Below are positions 47,299 through 59,490 of a stretch of DNA of 64,000 bases, piece after piece. The stretch is from Lucinisca nassula (taxonomy: Eukaryota; Mollusca; Bivalvia; Lucinida; Lucinidae): the NCBI GenBank assembly GCA_963580285.1, contig OY757019.1, forward strand, positions 64,314,587 to 64,378,586, written 5' to 3'. Each line of letters opens with the position of its first letter. Positions within the stretch are counted from its first letter, which is position 1. The notes under the pieces are model-generated. The model made no database searches and was not told the DNA's origin. It saw only the letters and a list, made by a program, of their open reading frames with translations. The translations under genes were made by a program, and so were the position numbers.

Positions 47299-47920
47299 TG
47301 GTCCAGATTAGACGCCACAGAGCGCGGCGTCTAATGAGGGTCTATGCTGTTTCCTTAGATTACAATACTATAGAATATTTACATTTCCAGTGTAAAGTCT
47401 AAAGTAAACCAATAAAAAACAACGTAGTTCATCTATAATATGAAAACATTTTATGAAAGCTGTACTTGTAAAGAAAAACTTACTGGGGTTGCTTCCCTTG
47501 TTTAGGAGCTGAACAGTGGATGTATGACTGAACCTGTTTTTATCGGAAATTCTAAAACAATTTTATTTATAATTGATCAGTCTGCATATTTGTTTGCATA
47601 TTGCTCATTTGCAAGCAAATGTTAGTGCAGACAGATGCAAGGTTTTCACCCCATTATTGCAAAGTTAATGTCATATATGTACTGTGTTCAGCAAATGTTC
47701 CAAGATTTTCCTAGATCTAATGCAGCCGTGTTTGACTCACCAGCACTGTGTATTTCCCACTCGTCACAATATGATGTGACTCACCTAAGACTGACAAACT
47801 GAACTGTGGTCAATATAAGTACAACTGAAATGTTCACGCCGTCCTTAAGTCTACGACTGTTCAGAGGGATAGAAATCTTATCTATACTTCTCTAGACTCT
47901 ACAGTTTTCTTAACTCGCAT

Positions 47921-48333
47921 ATGCGGGTAAGAGTGACTGTAGGTAAACACCGACGGCCCAGGCGGATTCGGAGCAGATATTGTTATTCGATTTTCATAAC
48001 GGGAGAGATTGCGACAGCTTATGTTAGACAGGGCCATTCTGATTTAATTTCAAAATTCAATATTGGACTTAAATCTCTTCTGCAACAAGGTCTATCGGAA
48101 CCCGAATTTTATGGTTACTTAGTATATAAATTCAGAAAAATATACAACCGCAATGACTTCAGCACCCAATTTCGTAAAATCATTCTTCGATATAAAAAGA
48201 TTGGGTACAACATGGATGTTATACGACAGACTGCATGCATGGTTGTAACCCAATCCCGGTTGGCAACTTTGCTTCCCTCTTTAATTGCACGCCGGTTGGT
48301 CAGGCCTCAGATTCTATGACGGTTCCAACGTAA
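47921..48333 (+). pseudogene. Repeat-borne ORF X, copy 2
   Basis: Nearly identical to 42591-43003 (a handful of base changes in about 360). The same one-base break precedes the NCTPVGQAS tail, which ends at a stop at 48331-48333. About 600 bp of 3' sequence follows to the shared terminus near 48930. Confidence 0.55.
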
Positions 48334-49467
48334 ACGCTTATTGAGAATTAGAGATATCTAATTCAAGGTAATGTTGGTTGGTGCCTGATGCTCTGTCTCT
48401 GGTCGGGCCCATCGGAGTCTAACTGTTGGTTTTCTTTTGCTCCAGCATTTCAGTGGTTTCTTGCTGTCGAGTCCTCACCGTTGTCTCACCTCTGTGGTTC
48501 TTTGATTATTTGTGTTCACGGAAATGTTGCACTGATGAGTTAAGAGGCCTTCATGCGGACTGAACAAATTATTTGTCTAAATCGCGACGGAAGTAAGGGC
48601 GAGGATTGTGGCCACGTAAAATCGATTTAAGCCCCCCCCCCCCCCCTCCCCCCGTGGAAATATTTCCACTGACCGTTCCAAGGCGGTTCTTCTGTGGCGG
48701 TTTATTTATGTTGTTTTTTGTTACTTACTGTGTGTATCACTTGTGTCTTTTTATTTGGATGGCCATATGGCCATTTTGTGGGAAAGTAACTGTCCATATG
48801 GTCTTCCTTTGTTTAGGTTTCCATTATGGTCTGGTCGCTTCATGTTTGTGTTTCTTTCCCTTTGGTGTGTCTTTGATGGGTGGAGTAAGTTAATTGTATC
48901 GATTCCTGATCTTTGTTTTACTTCTACTTATACGCTAGCACAGCAGCTTGTTCGGCGTACTGTCATTACCCAACAGTAAAAAAAAGCTAGCCGCTTCCCG
49001 TTACATATTTTGAAGGCTCGTCCGCTTCCCCTTACACTCGCGTTACATGATTTTCAGTGACGTCAGTCTAAACCATGGTTCTCTACGGGCGTTGGTGACA
49101 AACAGCGTGTAAATGTTTTTCATTTTTTGCCCTGTAAACATTTTTTCGCAAATATGTATAAAAAATATACATGTACTTATTTTTTTCTGCTTTTCATGAA
49201 AGAATGAACGACAGCGGATTTCTAGCAAAATTTACATGAACCCCAAAGGGGGTTCATTTACTTTGCACGCGACACACTGCGTTCATACATTCATGAACAG
49301 CAAGAATCATTTCTTAAATGTACTTCAAACTGAACGTTACATAACATAAACATCAGATGCATTCAATAAGTAAGACTTTACAGAGTGTTCTTATTTCTTT
49401 CAAATCCCACATAATTCAAGATACCGCCCATTATAACATGTTAGAAAACATGTTATACTTTTCTTGT
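48334..49467 (+). other. 3' region of element X and flank
   Basis: Contains a C run (48632-48652), AAGCC/GGAAATATTTCC phrases, the TTTTACTTCTACT terminus near 48930, and then DNA shared with 43280-43507. C1 lacks 48600-49240. Open frames here (for example 48606-48893) are not conserved as protein in the 61.8-kb copy. Confidence 0.5.
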
Positions 49468-50451
49468 TTCAAGATAGATGTAGCACGCCGAATCGCATCG
49501 TGACGCCTGGTTACCGCAAAGGAATCATTCCGATTGAAGACAAAAAGCCCAGCCAGCCTATGTCAGAGATAGTACGCATCGAGGCAGTGACTCCCGTGCA
49601 GCGGCAAAACGAGAGGGTAAAGAGCGAGCTTCGGAGAATCAAGGCTTCAGCGCCGACTTCCAAAGAGAGGAAAAGAAAACGCGAAGACCAACGAGGATGG
49701 TCTGCTGATGTAACACCCAAGCGCATTCCCGCTTCATTTCTACTCTGAACTTCAACATGAACACATGTGTCATCTGTATGAAAGACTTTTAAACGTCGCG
49801 ATAACATGCTGCGACACAAGAAACAGAAACACGGAGAGAAAGACATGGTGTCAACAGAATCGGAGCCGTCTGACACAGAGACAACCGATTCCGGTACAAA
49901 TTATGGAATGCCCGACGCGGATGAGGCCAGTGGCATGGAGAGACAGCCGCGAGGAGACCAGTACGATCCTTGGGAAAGCGTGGTTCAGAAGGCTTCCGAG
50001 AAGTGTCAAGATCGGTTCGAGGAGGAGGTGACCTAACTCGTACAGAGAAGGGACTTTGATCGAGAAGAGGCTAGATCGCTTGTATACCACGTACAGAAAA
50101 GCTGTCAGCGGCGTATTTGCGGACAGAATGTTATGGTTCGATGCTCTTCGCAAAACTCCCGTGTACAAAGCCATTAAGAGGACAGCCACTAATTTCATGG
50201 AACTGGATGACTACAGCCCTCGGGAAGCCTGGAAAAGTGCAATCGAACAAAGAAAATTTCTGTTTGAGGCAATCTTGGAGGATTACTATCCCCCCAAACT
50301 ACGGGATAATGAAGTGGGCGAAAATACTAGTGATGACGAGGAACCTTCTGCTAAACGTGCTAAAAGGCTCTTTCCTTCTCGTTGTATGATGAACAAAACT
50401 AAACGCAATTGGATACCACGTTATTACCTTCTGTGTTGCTATACTGTCTGA
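49464..50451 (+). pseudogene. C2H2 zinc-finger repeat gene (ORF W-Y), copy 2
   Basis: ORF W (49464-49748) has VTPVQRQNERVKSELRRIKA. It ends near RIPASF after a 45-bp loss relative to copy 1. Nine bases later MNTCVICMKDF starts the finger, but an extra T after GACTT closes the frame, and the finger Asp is Val. A stop replaces a Lys codon near 50034. The C-terminal part (50056-50451) has FADRMLWFDALRKTPVYKAI, DDYSPREAWKSAIEQRKF and DEEPSAKRAK and runs on past the usual end. Unknown function. Confidence 0.6.
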
Positions 50452-51043
50452 ACGGATTCCATGTCTACAATAATATTTCTGTTCGAATGCATGTTAAGAA
50501 TAAATTTCTTTCGTTAAAGCGATATATGTTTGGTTTTCATTGATTTTTTTGTTTCCCTGCAATAACTCCTCAGACCTTCCTTCGTCCCCCTTAAGCCCGA
50601 TATCCACGTGACTCCAGTAAACAGTTTAGTATGGCCGCGCTATGCTTATCGTTATGAGATTATTGCGTAAAGAGGGTGGACTGAATTCAGCTTTGGCACA
50701 ACAATGCACTCCCAGATTAGACACAGAATCCGATATCCGCGTGACTCCAGTTTAATAAAGTCGCGCTATGCTTATCGTTATGAGCTTACTGATAATATTG
50801 CTTAAAGAGTGTGGACCGAAGACTTGGCAAATAAGAATGCAGACCCAGATTAGACGCAGCTTATAGCCACCCTGTTAATAAACTATTAAATCAGCGTTAC
50901 AAATATGCAGAACTGGCGGTAAACGTGAACTGTGTTTTTTTTTTGTCTTTTTTTTTTTTTTGGCACACGCCGTTTTTTATTATGTCCCAATGAGGATACG
51001 GCCTCCGATCTGTGTCTTCACTGCGTATAACATGTATATAAAA
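49468..51043 (+). repeat. Segment S, copy 2 (inverted relative to copy 1)
   Basis: The left flank CTTTTCTTGTTT is the same as in copy 1, but the segment is flipped. The segment is bounded by CTTGTTT (about 49461) and AAACAAG (about 51041), an inverted pair. The right end abuts tandem-array element 3. Confidence 0.8.
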
Positions 51044-53350
51044 CAAGAGGACCAAGCTAGCTTGGTCCTGTATCGCTCACCTGAGTGAACAGATTCAGTT
51101 TAAGGAAGTGCCAACCTTTACTGAAGGCTTTATGGGAGGACATGGTGATGACAGGGTAAGCATTTTCTGAAAATCAAGTAGAATTTAACTCTATGATAAA
51201 CAGGCTGACCTCACCGGTTTTCAAACTCATTCAAGCTTTTATTCCTGACTTGCTAAGAAGATCCGATCTAAACTGAAGTGGCTATGGTGATGACAAGTTC
51301 AAAAACAAGAGTTTTCAAACTCCTCCAAGCTTTCTGCCTGACTTCCTTGTTTGTAAGTTTCATGAAGATCCGTTCAAAACTAAAGGGGCAGCAGTGATAA
51401 CAATGTCGAAAATAGGCATTTTCAGCAATCAAAGGCACGTCACTCTATGATAAATGTGCCGACTTGGCCAGTTTTCAAACTCACCTGAGGTTTTATTCCC
51501 AGCCACCTTACATGTAAGTTTCAGAAAGATCCGATCAGACTTGGCCAGTATTTAAACTCATCCAAGATTTTATTCCCAGCCACCTCACGTATAAGTTTCA
51601 GAAAGATCCGATCAAAACTGAAGGGGCTACGGTGATGACAAGGTCAAAATTTGGCATTTTTAGCAATCAAAGGGATGTTACTCTAAAATAAATGAGCCGA
51701 CTTGGCCAGTTTTCGAACTCATCCAAGGTTTCATCCCCAGCCACCTTACATATAAGTTTCAGAAAAATCCGATCAAAACTGAAGGGGCTACGGTAATGAC
51801 AAGGTCAAAAATCAACATTTTCAGCCATCAAAGGGACAGAACTCTATGATAAATGGGCTGACTTGGCCTGTTTTCGAACTCATCCAAGATTTTATCCCCA
51901 GCCACCTTACATATAAGTTTCAGAAAGATCCGATCAAAACTGAAGGGGCTATGGTGATGACAAGGTCAAAAATCGGCATTTTCAGCAATCAAAGGGACGT
52001 AAATCAATGATAAATGGGCCAACTTGGCCGGTATTCAAACTCATCCTAGGTTTTATCTCCAGTCACCTTACATATAGGTTTCAGAAAGATTCGATCAAAA
52101 CTGAAGGGGCTACTGTGATGACAAGGTAAAAAATCGACATTTTCAGCCATCAAAGGGACATAACTATATAGTTAATGGGGCAACTTGGCCGGTTTTCAAA
52201 CGCATCCGAGGTTTTATCCCCAGCCACCTTACATATAAGTTTCAGAAAGATCCGATCAAAACTGAAGGGGCTACAGTGTTGACAAGGTCAAAAATCAACA
52301 TTTTCAGCAATCAAAGGGACCTAACTCTTTGATAAATAGGCCACCTTTGCCGGTATGCGAACTCATCTGAGGCTTTATCCCCAGCCACCTTGCATATAAG
52401 TTTCAGAAAGATCCGATCAAAACTCAAAGGGCTACGGTGATGACAAGATCAAAAATCGGCATTTTCAGCAATCAAAGGGACGTTACTCTGTGATAAATGG
52501 ACCAACTTGGCTGGTTTTCGAACTCATCCGAGATTTTATCCCCAGCCACTTTACATATAAGTTTCAGAAAGATTCGATCAAAACTGAAAAGGCTACAGTG
52601 ATGACAAGGTCAAAAATCAGCATTTTCAGCAATCAAAGGGACGTTACTCTACGATAAAAGGGCCAACTTGGTCGGTTTTCGAACTCATCCGAGATTTTAT
52701 CCACAGCCACCTTACATATAAGTTTCAGAAAGATCTGATCAAAACTGAAGGGGCTACGGTGATGACAAGGTCAAAAATCGGCATTTTCAGCAATCAAAGG
52801 GACGTAACTCTATGATAAACTAGCGGACTAGGCCGGTTTTCGAACTCATCCGTGGTTTTATCCCCCGCCACATAACATATAAGTTTCAGAAAGATCCGAT
52901 CAAAACTGAAGGGGCTACGGTGATGACAAGGTCGAAAATGGGCATTTTCAGCAATCAAAGGGACGTAACTCTATGATAAATGGGCCGACTTGGCCGGTTT
53001 TCGAACTCATCCGAGTTTTTATCCCCAGTCACCTTACATATAAGTTTCAGAAAGATCCGATCAAAACTGAAGGCGCTACGGTGATGACAAGCATTTTCCC
53101 ATAGTAAGTCTATGGGACCTTGTGGTTGCCATAGGAACCAAAGTTTTAGAGCGATTTCAAAAAAAAGTTGATGTCATCAATGCCCCACCAGAGGCATACT
53201 ACAGGTGAGAAATGATTGAGATCAGCCTGCAGGATACTGAGATATAGCTGCTCAAAAGTGTGGACGGACGACGGACGGACGACGGACGACGGACGACGGA
53301 GGACCCACTATACTATAAGCTCCCCTGGAGCCTTCGGCCCAGGTGAGCTA
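51044..53350 (-). mobile_element. Tandem-array, Helentron/pearl-like element 3
   Basis: On the minus strand it starts AGCTCACCTGGGCCGAAGG after a T run, has CCGTCGTCCGTC repeats, then about twelve units of ~160 bp (51170-53095) with AGTTTCAGAAAGATCCGATC and CATTTTCAGCAATCAAAGGG. It ends CAGGTGAGCGATACAGG, a perfect 22-bp hairpin at 51048-51069 and CTCTTG before a T run. Both ends contain GCTCACCTG in opposite orientation. The 3' end matches element 1 (GTGAGCGA-hairpin-CTCTTG), so they are one family. Confidence 0.65.
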
Positions 53351-53413
53351 AAAAAACCTATACCTATCGTCTCGTATAGTCCGTTTGCGTATCGGGTAAT
53401 CGGATATCTGTGT

Positions 53414-56400
53414 ATCTTGACACGCGCCGTCTCTTATTATGTCGCAATGTAGATACGGCCTCTGATCTGTGTCTTTACTGCGCATAACTCGTATAACAAC
53501 AGTACACTCATCGTTTATAATAAAATAAAAAAAGTTTTATAAACGTAACGCTGTTATTTTTGTGGAATTCGCATAAAGCTTGAATCCATAATCTATGTAA
53601 GTGTAGATTCAGATCAGAGACGATAAACCGCTTCATCTGATCAGATTTTTTTTTTGCGTTTATAACACTTTCGAAGTTATTAAATTGCACGACCCGCAGA
53701 AAAAGCAACCGACTGAAGTCGGTTTTTTCTAAGAGTGCCCTAAAATCACCGTGTCATTCTGTCATTCTGTCAATCTGTCAGTCTGTCATTCTGTCTGTCC
53801 GTCCGTAACCCGTTTGTGAAAATTGGTGATAGTGACTTAACCGCTTGGAATATTTAAACAATTTTTGGCATACTGATAGATATCAATGAGATCTAACCAA
53901 TGAACTTACGAAATATTACATTCCATTTAGTATAGCCTCGCCGAGGCGAAAAATATGAAAATTTTCGAACATTTTTGAACTGCTTCTCCTCAGAAACCGT
54001 TGGGCCGATTGAAGTCAAATTTCATATGGAGCCTCTATGGGATGGGGGAAACCAAAATTTGCTCATGGGGTCAAGGTCACATGACCAAAATGGCCGCCAA
54101 GCCATATATGGTTTGTCTGTCTGTCCGTCCGTAACCCGTAAGTGAAAATTGGTGATAGTGACTTAACCGCTTGGAATATTTAAACAATTTTTGGCATACT
54201 GATAGATATCAATGAGATCTAACCAATGAACTTGCGAAATATTACATTGCATTTAGTATAGCCTCGCCGAGGCGAAAAATGTGAAAATTTTCGATATGCT
54301 TCTCCTCGGAAACCGTTGGGCCGATTGAAGTCAAATTTCATATGGAGCCTCTATGGGATAGGGAAACCAAAATTTGCTCATGGGGTCCAGGTCACATGAC
54401 CAAAATGGCCGCCAAGCCATTTATGGTAAAAACCTTCAAAAATAGTCTTCTCCAGAACCACTGGGCATGTTTCCACGAAACTTGATAAATAGCATCTGGG
54501 ATGTAGGCCTATCATAAATTGCTAAAATGGTGACCCTGGGTTGACCTTGACCTTCTTTGGGTCCGTCCGTAACCCGTTTGTGAAAATTGGTGATAGTGAC
54601 TTAACCGCTTGGAATATTTAAACAATTTTTGGCATACTGATAGATATCAATGAGATCTAACCAATGAACTTACGAAATATTACATTCCATTTAGTATAGC
54701 CTCGCCGAGGCGAAAAATGTGAATTTTTTCGAACATTTTTGAACTGCTTCTCCTCGGAAACCGTTGGGCCGATTGAAGTCAAATTTCATATGGAGCCTCT
54801 ATGGGATGGGGGAAACCAAAATTTGCTCATGGGGTCAAGGTCACATGACCAAAATGGCCCCCAAGCCATATATGGTTTGTCTGTCTGTCCGTCCGTAACC
54901 CGTTTGTGAAAATTGGTGATAGTGACTTAACCGCTTGGAATATTTAAACAATTTTTGGCATACTGATAGTAGCAATGAGATCTAACCAATGAACTTGCGA
55001 AATATTACATTCCATTTAGTATAGCTTCGCCGAGGCGAAAAATTTTAGAACTGCTTCTCCTCGGAAACCGTTGGGCCGATTGAAATCAAATTTCATATGG
55101 AGACTCTATGGGATTGGGGAAACAAAAAATTGCTCATGGGGTCCAGGACACATGACCAAAATGGCCGCCAAGCCATATATGGTCTGTCTATCTGTCCGTC
55201 CGTAACCCGTTTGTGAAAATTGGTGATAGTGACTTAACCGCTTGGAATATTTAAACAATTTTTGGCATACTGATAAATATCAATGCGATCTTATCAATGA
55301 ACTTGCGAAATATTACATTCCATTTAGTACAGCCTCGCCGAGGCGAAAAATGTGAAAATTTTCGAACTGCTTCTCCTCGGAAATAGTTGGGCCGATTGAA
55401 GTCAAATTTCATATGGAGCCTCTACGGGATGGGGGAAACCAAAATTTCCTCATGGGGTCCAGGTCACATGACCAAAATGGCCGCCAAGCCATATTTGGTA
55501 AAAACCCTTCAAAAATAGGCTTCTCCAGAACCACTGTGCAGATTTCCACGAAACTTGATAAATAGCATCTGGAACATAGGCCCATCATAAATTGCTAAAA
55601 TGGTGACCCTGGGTTGACCTTGACCTTCTTTGTGCCTAGGTCAAACTTTGAAACATATGCTTTTGTGTTGGATTTTATCCTGCAAACGATTCAGAATACA
55701 GTACTTAAGTATAAGATATATTTTTGCTCCTTACGATAAGGCGCATTTATTGGGGGAACCGTTTTATGTCCAGGTCACATGACAAAAATGGCCGCCATAC
55801 CCATATATGGTAACACTCATAAAGCTAAAAGCATCCGGCGGGTCGTGCACTTCAGCTGAAGCACTGGTTCCTTAGCAATATTGAATAGAAGACTGCTGGG
55901 TTGATAAATGGAAGAATTGTTACCACTTTAATTAGATTTCTTTTGTGTATCTGTCCCCGTTGACATTAGACAATCATTTAATTTGGGCGAAATTCAACCC
56001 CTTTTCTTTTTTGTTACAACATTCCGTCTTTATGTTCAGTGTAGATTCAGATCAGAGACCGCTACATCTGAACAGATTTTACTCTTCGTTTATCACAATC
56101 CATTTTATGTACTAAAAATATGGTAAACCCAGAATGCGGAAACAAACGAAAATATAATGAGCAAACAGTGAAGGTCCTGATCTACCTGTTTTCTATGCGT
56201 TATATATATATCGGGTTATCGAAGGAACCGACCCAATATGTTACTAAGCGCAGAAGCTTTACGTCTCCTATATCCACGTGACTCCAGTTTAATAAAGCCG
56301 CGCTATACTTATCGTTATGAGGTTAAGTGGGTCAAAGTCTTGGCAAATAAGAATGCAGACCTAGATTAGACGCAGCTTGTAGCCATATCGTTACTACACT

Positions 56401-57304
56401 ATTGCATACAAATAAGCAAGACCATATATGACCTTCATAGCCTTGATTGGGCCGTTAAATTCCGTACTAAACAGAATTTATTTCGACGTTTTTTTTTTTT
56501 TTGTTTTGTTTTTTTAGAAAAAATGAGCTGAAGGCTGAAATGATCAGAAATGAAACAGAAATGATCAATTCCGTACGATTCAGGTCGCTTCAGAAAGTAG
56601 ATCCAGATCAGAGACTGCTAAATCGCCCTTAACATGTCAATAAACAGTGTAGACCCAGATCAGATTAGATCAGATTAGCGGGACATTCCGTAGTCTCGAG
56701 TTACCGGATGCCTGTCAAGTTTGATGAATGAGGTTCCAAAGAGTACAGTTGACCTTTTTAAATTCCACGGAGGATAATGTCAATATCCTCTTTTTTGGAT
56801 AGATGGCAGAGGAAGAGCAAGAACCAGTATGAACCAGACCGATGTTTAAAGCAAAAATAAATAAACACCGTCCCTCACAAAAATGAATGATTTATTAAGG
56901 TTTATTTCCCCGCACTATTAAATTTTACTTTATCCAACAGTATTTGATACTATAACAACTCGGTTTTAGATATAAGAGTTTCCAGACAGTTGTGTCTAAA
57001 ATGTATAGATTATACAGGAAACTTACCATTAATCAAAACACTTGGCAGGTTTGTTGATAGACAGAATGCAGAACTATGAATCCTTGGTATTCTTAACGCA
57101 AACGAAAGCGCGCGGAACTAAATGGCGCGGTTTGTTTTCGTGGCGCGAAAACATTGGCGCATTGTGACGTCATCAAACATGGCCGAACGGATGTGACGTT
57201 GCGATAGATGGTACACGCATAAAGGACGGGATGACAATCCGATAATAGAGAGCCGATCGCCGATCATAATAAGGCGTATAAGAGTAGTACTATACTACTA
57301 CCAG
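53414..57304 (-). repeat. Inverted duplication, arm R
   Basis: Reverse complement of arm L (22004-28880) without the LINE, and with the array element 53687-55867 instead. Its first 90 bp (GCCGTCTCTTATTATGTC, CGGCCTCTGATCTGTGTC) also match the end of segment S at 50970-51030. The single CTGTCAAGTTTG at 56712-56723 is the LINE's empty site. Confidence 0.85.
53687..55867 (+). mobile_element. Tandem-array element 2b (five units)
   Basis: Begins GCACGACCCGC and AACCGACTGAAGTCGGTT, ends GCGGGTCGTGC, CTTCAGCTGAAG and GCACTGG. The flanks are TT on both sides. Arm L shows the empty site AGGAATTTAAT at 28744-28754. Five units start at GTCCGTAACCCG near 53803, 54128, 54567, 54890 and 55199, with spacing 311-440. 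The 29.7-kb sister has about two units. Palindrome CCTCGCCGAGG recurs in every unit. Confidence 0.7.
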
Positions 57305-57829
57305 GTATCTGCATATACATGCAATATATAGTAGCTGTCTCCACATCATCTTCTCTCCTTCTGAATCAAGTCAAGAAAAGCCCATCGCATCTTTATTCCA
57401 CCTATACAACAGCTTCAGTTGCTGACGTGTGTTAATTTATTGTCATGCAAGTTGTGAGCCTCATATTATCAATATATCATGCAAACAAAGTTTTCATGAA
57501 GTGTGGCCGAGAAAACTTGTACACCCCATACTTATCCGTTCTGCAGTGTATTCCTTGCTTCCGATGGTTATCCTTTTGTAGAAAATATTCATTCAGTCCC
57601 CACAGATGCAAAATTATTAAGATACGTGTACAAGAATTGAAGATACAAGGAAATTTATTTAAATTTAACTTTCAAATTCAAAACAGCATAACATTAGTCT
57701 AAGACGCACGTTATTTAAGATTAACCATACAAGTTTACAGTTGTAGCAAGGAGCTAGCCAATACTGAATCCTTAAAAATGAAATTGAACACAAGTGGACT
57801 GCTTCAAGATTGTTGTTCAGATTGACTGA
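57305..57829. other. No supported gene
   Basis: Contains a fragment near 57540-57590 of the CCTTGCTTCCAAAGG repeat family (see 59340). An 85-codon open frame at 57445-57702 has no recognisable domain. Confidence 0.4.
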
Positions 57830-58440
57830 CAGGATGGTAGAGGTCTAGATCATCAAAACTAGGTACGAATACCAAAAGCGCGGACCTTCTGGTATCCGGC
57901 AAGATAATTTTAAGTGACCCCCTAAAGGAGGGCAATCTTCGACCCCACGGCTATGATTTGAGCAATGTTTGTATAGGTCCACTAAATGAAGCTAAACATA
58001 AAATAAAAGGCATGGTCATTATGGTACAAATGTGGTAAATGACAAGCAGTACGTGTTTTATGTTTCATAATATCTTAAGTTTTTTTCCCCTAAATGAATC
58101 AATGTAAAATGTGAACCTTGGAGTGAGCCATTTTTACCCAATTTGTGTCGTAATTGAACAGTTTGGTAGAGTTCCATTTGATGAAGCTGCATACCAAATA
58201 TCAAAGGTATGGTCTATGCTAAACAAAAGACTCCTGTGGCTTAAATTTGATCAATGTTGGTAGAGGTCTAGATCATGAAAACTAGGTACGAATACCAAAA
58301 GCGCGGACCTTCTGGTATTCGGCAAGATAATTTTAAGTGACCCCCTAAAGGAGGGCAATCTTCGACCCCACGGCTATGATTTGAGCAATGTTGGTATAGG
58401 TCCACTAAATGAGGCTACACATAAAATAAAAGGCATGGTC
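57830..58440 (+). repeat. Tandem duplication, ~420-bp spacing
   Basis: GGTAGAGGTCTAGATCATC through GGCATGGTCATT occurs at 57836-58020 and again at 58258-58444 with few changes, separated by about 235 bp of related sequence. Confidence 0.75.
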
Positions 58441-59260
58441 ATTTTGGTTTCAAACCAGATTTTTTACACTTTCCCAATGCAGTGCCCTTGAAAATAAGGT
58501 CAAGGTCACCAAGATCTAATCAAATCTTTGGTAGGCTGCATTAACATGTTGCACCAAGTCTGAGCAGACTTCAACAAGGTGTTCACGAGAGAGTACAGAC
58601 AAGCCAAAATTGAGGGTTTTCAGGGAGCTGCGACCTTGAAAATAAGGTCAAGGTCACCAGTATCTACTCAAATCCATGGTAAGTTGCAGTGACATAATGT
58701 ACCAAGTTTGAGCAAATATCAACAATTCGTTCCTGTCACAGGGTGCCGACAAGCCATTTCTGTCCCAAAATTGACAGTTTTGAGGGTCTGTGCCCTTGAA
58801 AATAAGGTCTAGGTCACCAAAATCTAATTAAATCTTTGAAAGATACAATGACACACTGTGCCAAGGTTGAGCATATTTTATCAATTTGTTCACGAGATAG
58901 GGTAAGAAAAGACAAAAAGTTAGTTTTTTAGGGTCTGTAACCTTAAATATAAGGTCAATGTTAATCAAAATCTAATCAAATCTTTGGTAAGTAGTAATGA
59001 TATATTGTAGCAATGGTATACCGAATTTGACCGAATTTCATAGATTCACAGGGTGCAGACAAGCCATTTTTGGCCTGAGATTTACAATTTTTTGGGACCT
59101 GTGCCCTTGATAATAAGGTCTAGGCCACCAAAACTTAACGGATGTTTTCACCCATTCTAGTTATGGAACAATGCAAGTTTCGTCCGAACCCATCGATAGT
59201 TTCAGGAGATATAGTGCTTCAAACAGGCTAGACCGACGCAAACGCAATCCGCACCAAAAA
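58441..59260 (+). repeat. ~150-bp tandem array, AAAATAAGGTCAAGGTCACC
   Basis: At least five degenerate units carry CCTTGAAAATAAGGTCAAGG and ATCTAATCAAATCTTTG. Related to the 18.3-19.7 kb array in its CCTTGAAAAT phrase. No gene. Confidence 0.7.
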
Positions 59261-59339
59261 CAATATGCGCCACCCGTACCCTCAGTGCGGGACATATAAT
59301 AACTCCAAAAGTAGAAAAATCAGTTTTGACTCATACGTT

Positions 59340-59490
59340 CTGCATGTTGTCTCATTGAGGGTCACTGATGAGGCCTATTTGGCCGAAACTGGCCAGAAAA
59401 CATGCACAATCCATATTTTCCAGTTTTGTGGTGTAGTCCTTGCTTCCAAAGGGTAGCCCTTTTGTGGAGCATATTTACATATTTGTGTAG
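59340..59490 (+). repeat. CCTTGCTTCCAAAGG family, plus copy
   Basis: CATTGAGGGTCACTGATGAGG, GGCCGAAACTGG and CCTTGCTTCCAAAGGG are the reverse complement of the blocks at 60895-61040 and 61145-61290, and share CCTTGCTTCCAAAGGATC with C1/C2. Confidence 0.7.

Larger units (their letters stand above)
45086..48600 (+). repeat. Segmental duplication copy C2
   Basis: Same order as C1 without the Gypsy element: the join at 46300-46310 reads TTAAAGCAACCCTCTCTATT. It adds a 58-bp insert at 47241-47298. Contains ORF X copy 2. C1 and C2 lie head to tail with segment S between, so C+S is a tandem duplication. Confidence 0.85.

Noticed and set aside
48606..48893. 95-codon frame rich in hydrophobic residues
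   Set aside because: It is 3' sequence of element X; the 61.8-kb copy does not preserve the same reading frame.
53216..53452. 78-codon frame over GGACGGAC repeats
   Set aside because: Repeat translation crossing the end of array element 3.
53687..55867. CRISPR-like array
   Set aside because: Units are over 300 bp and repeat throughout, without short repeats and unique spacers; eukaryotic context.
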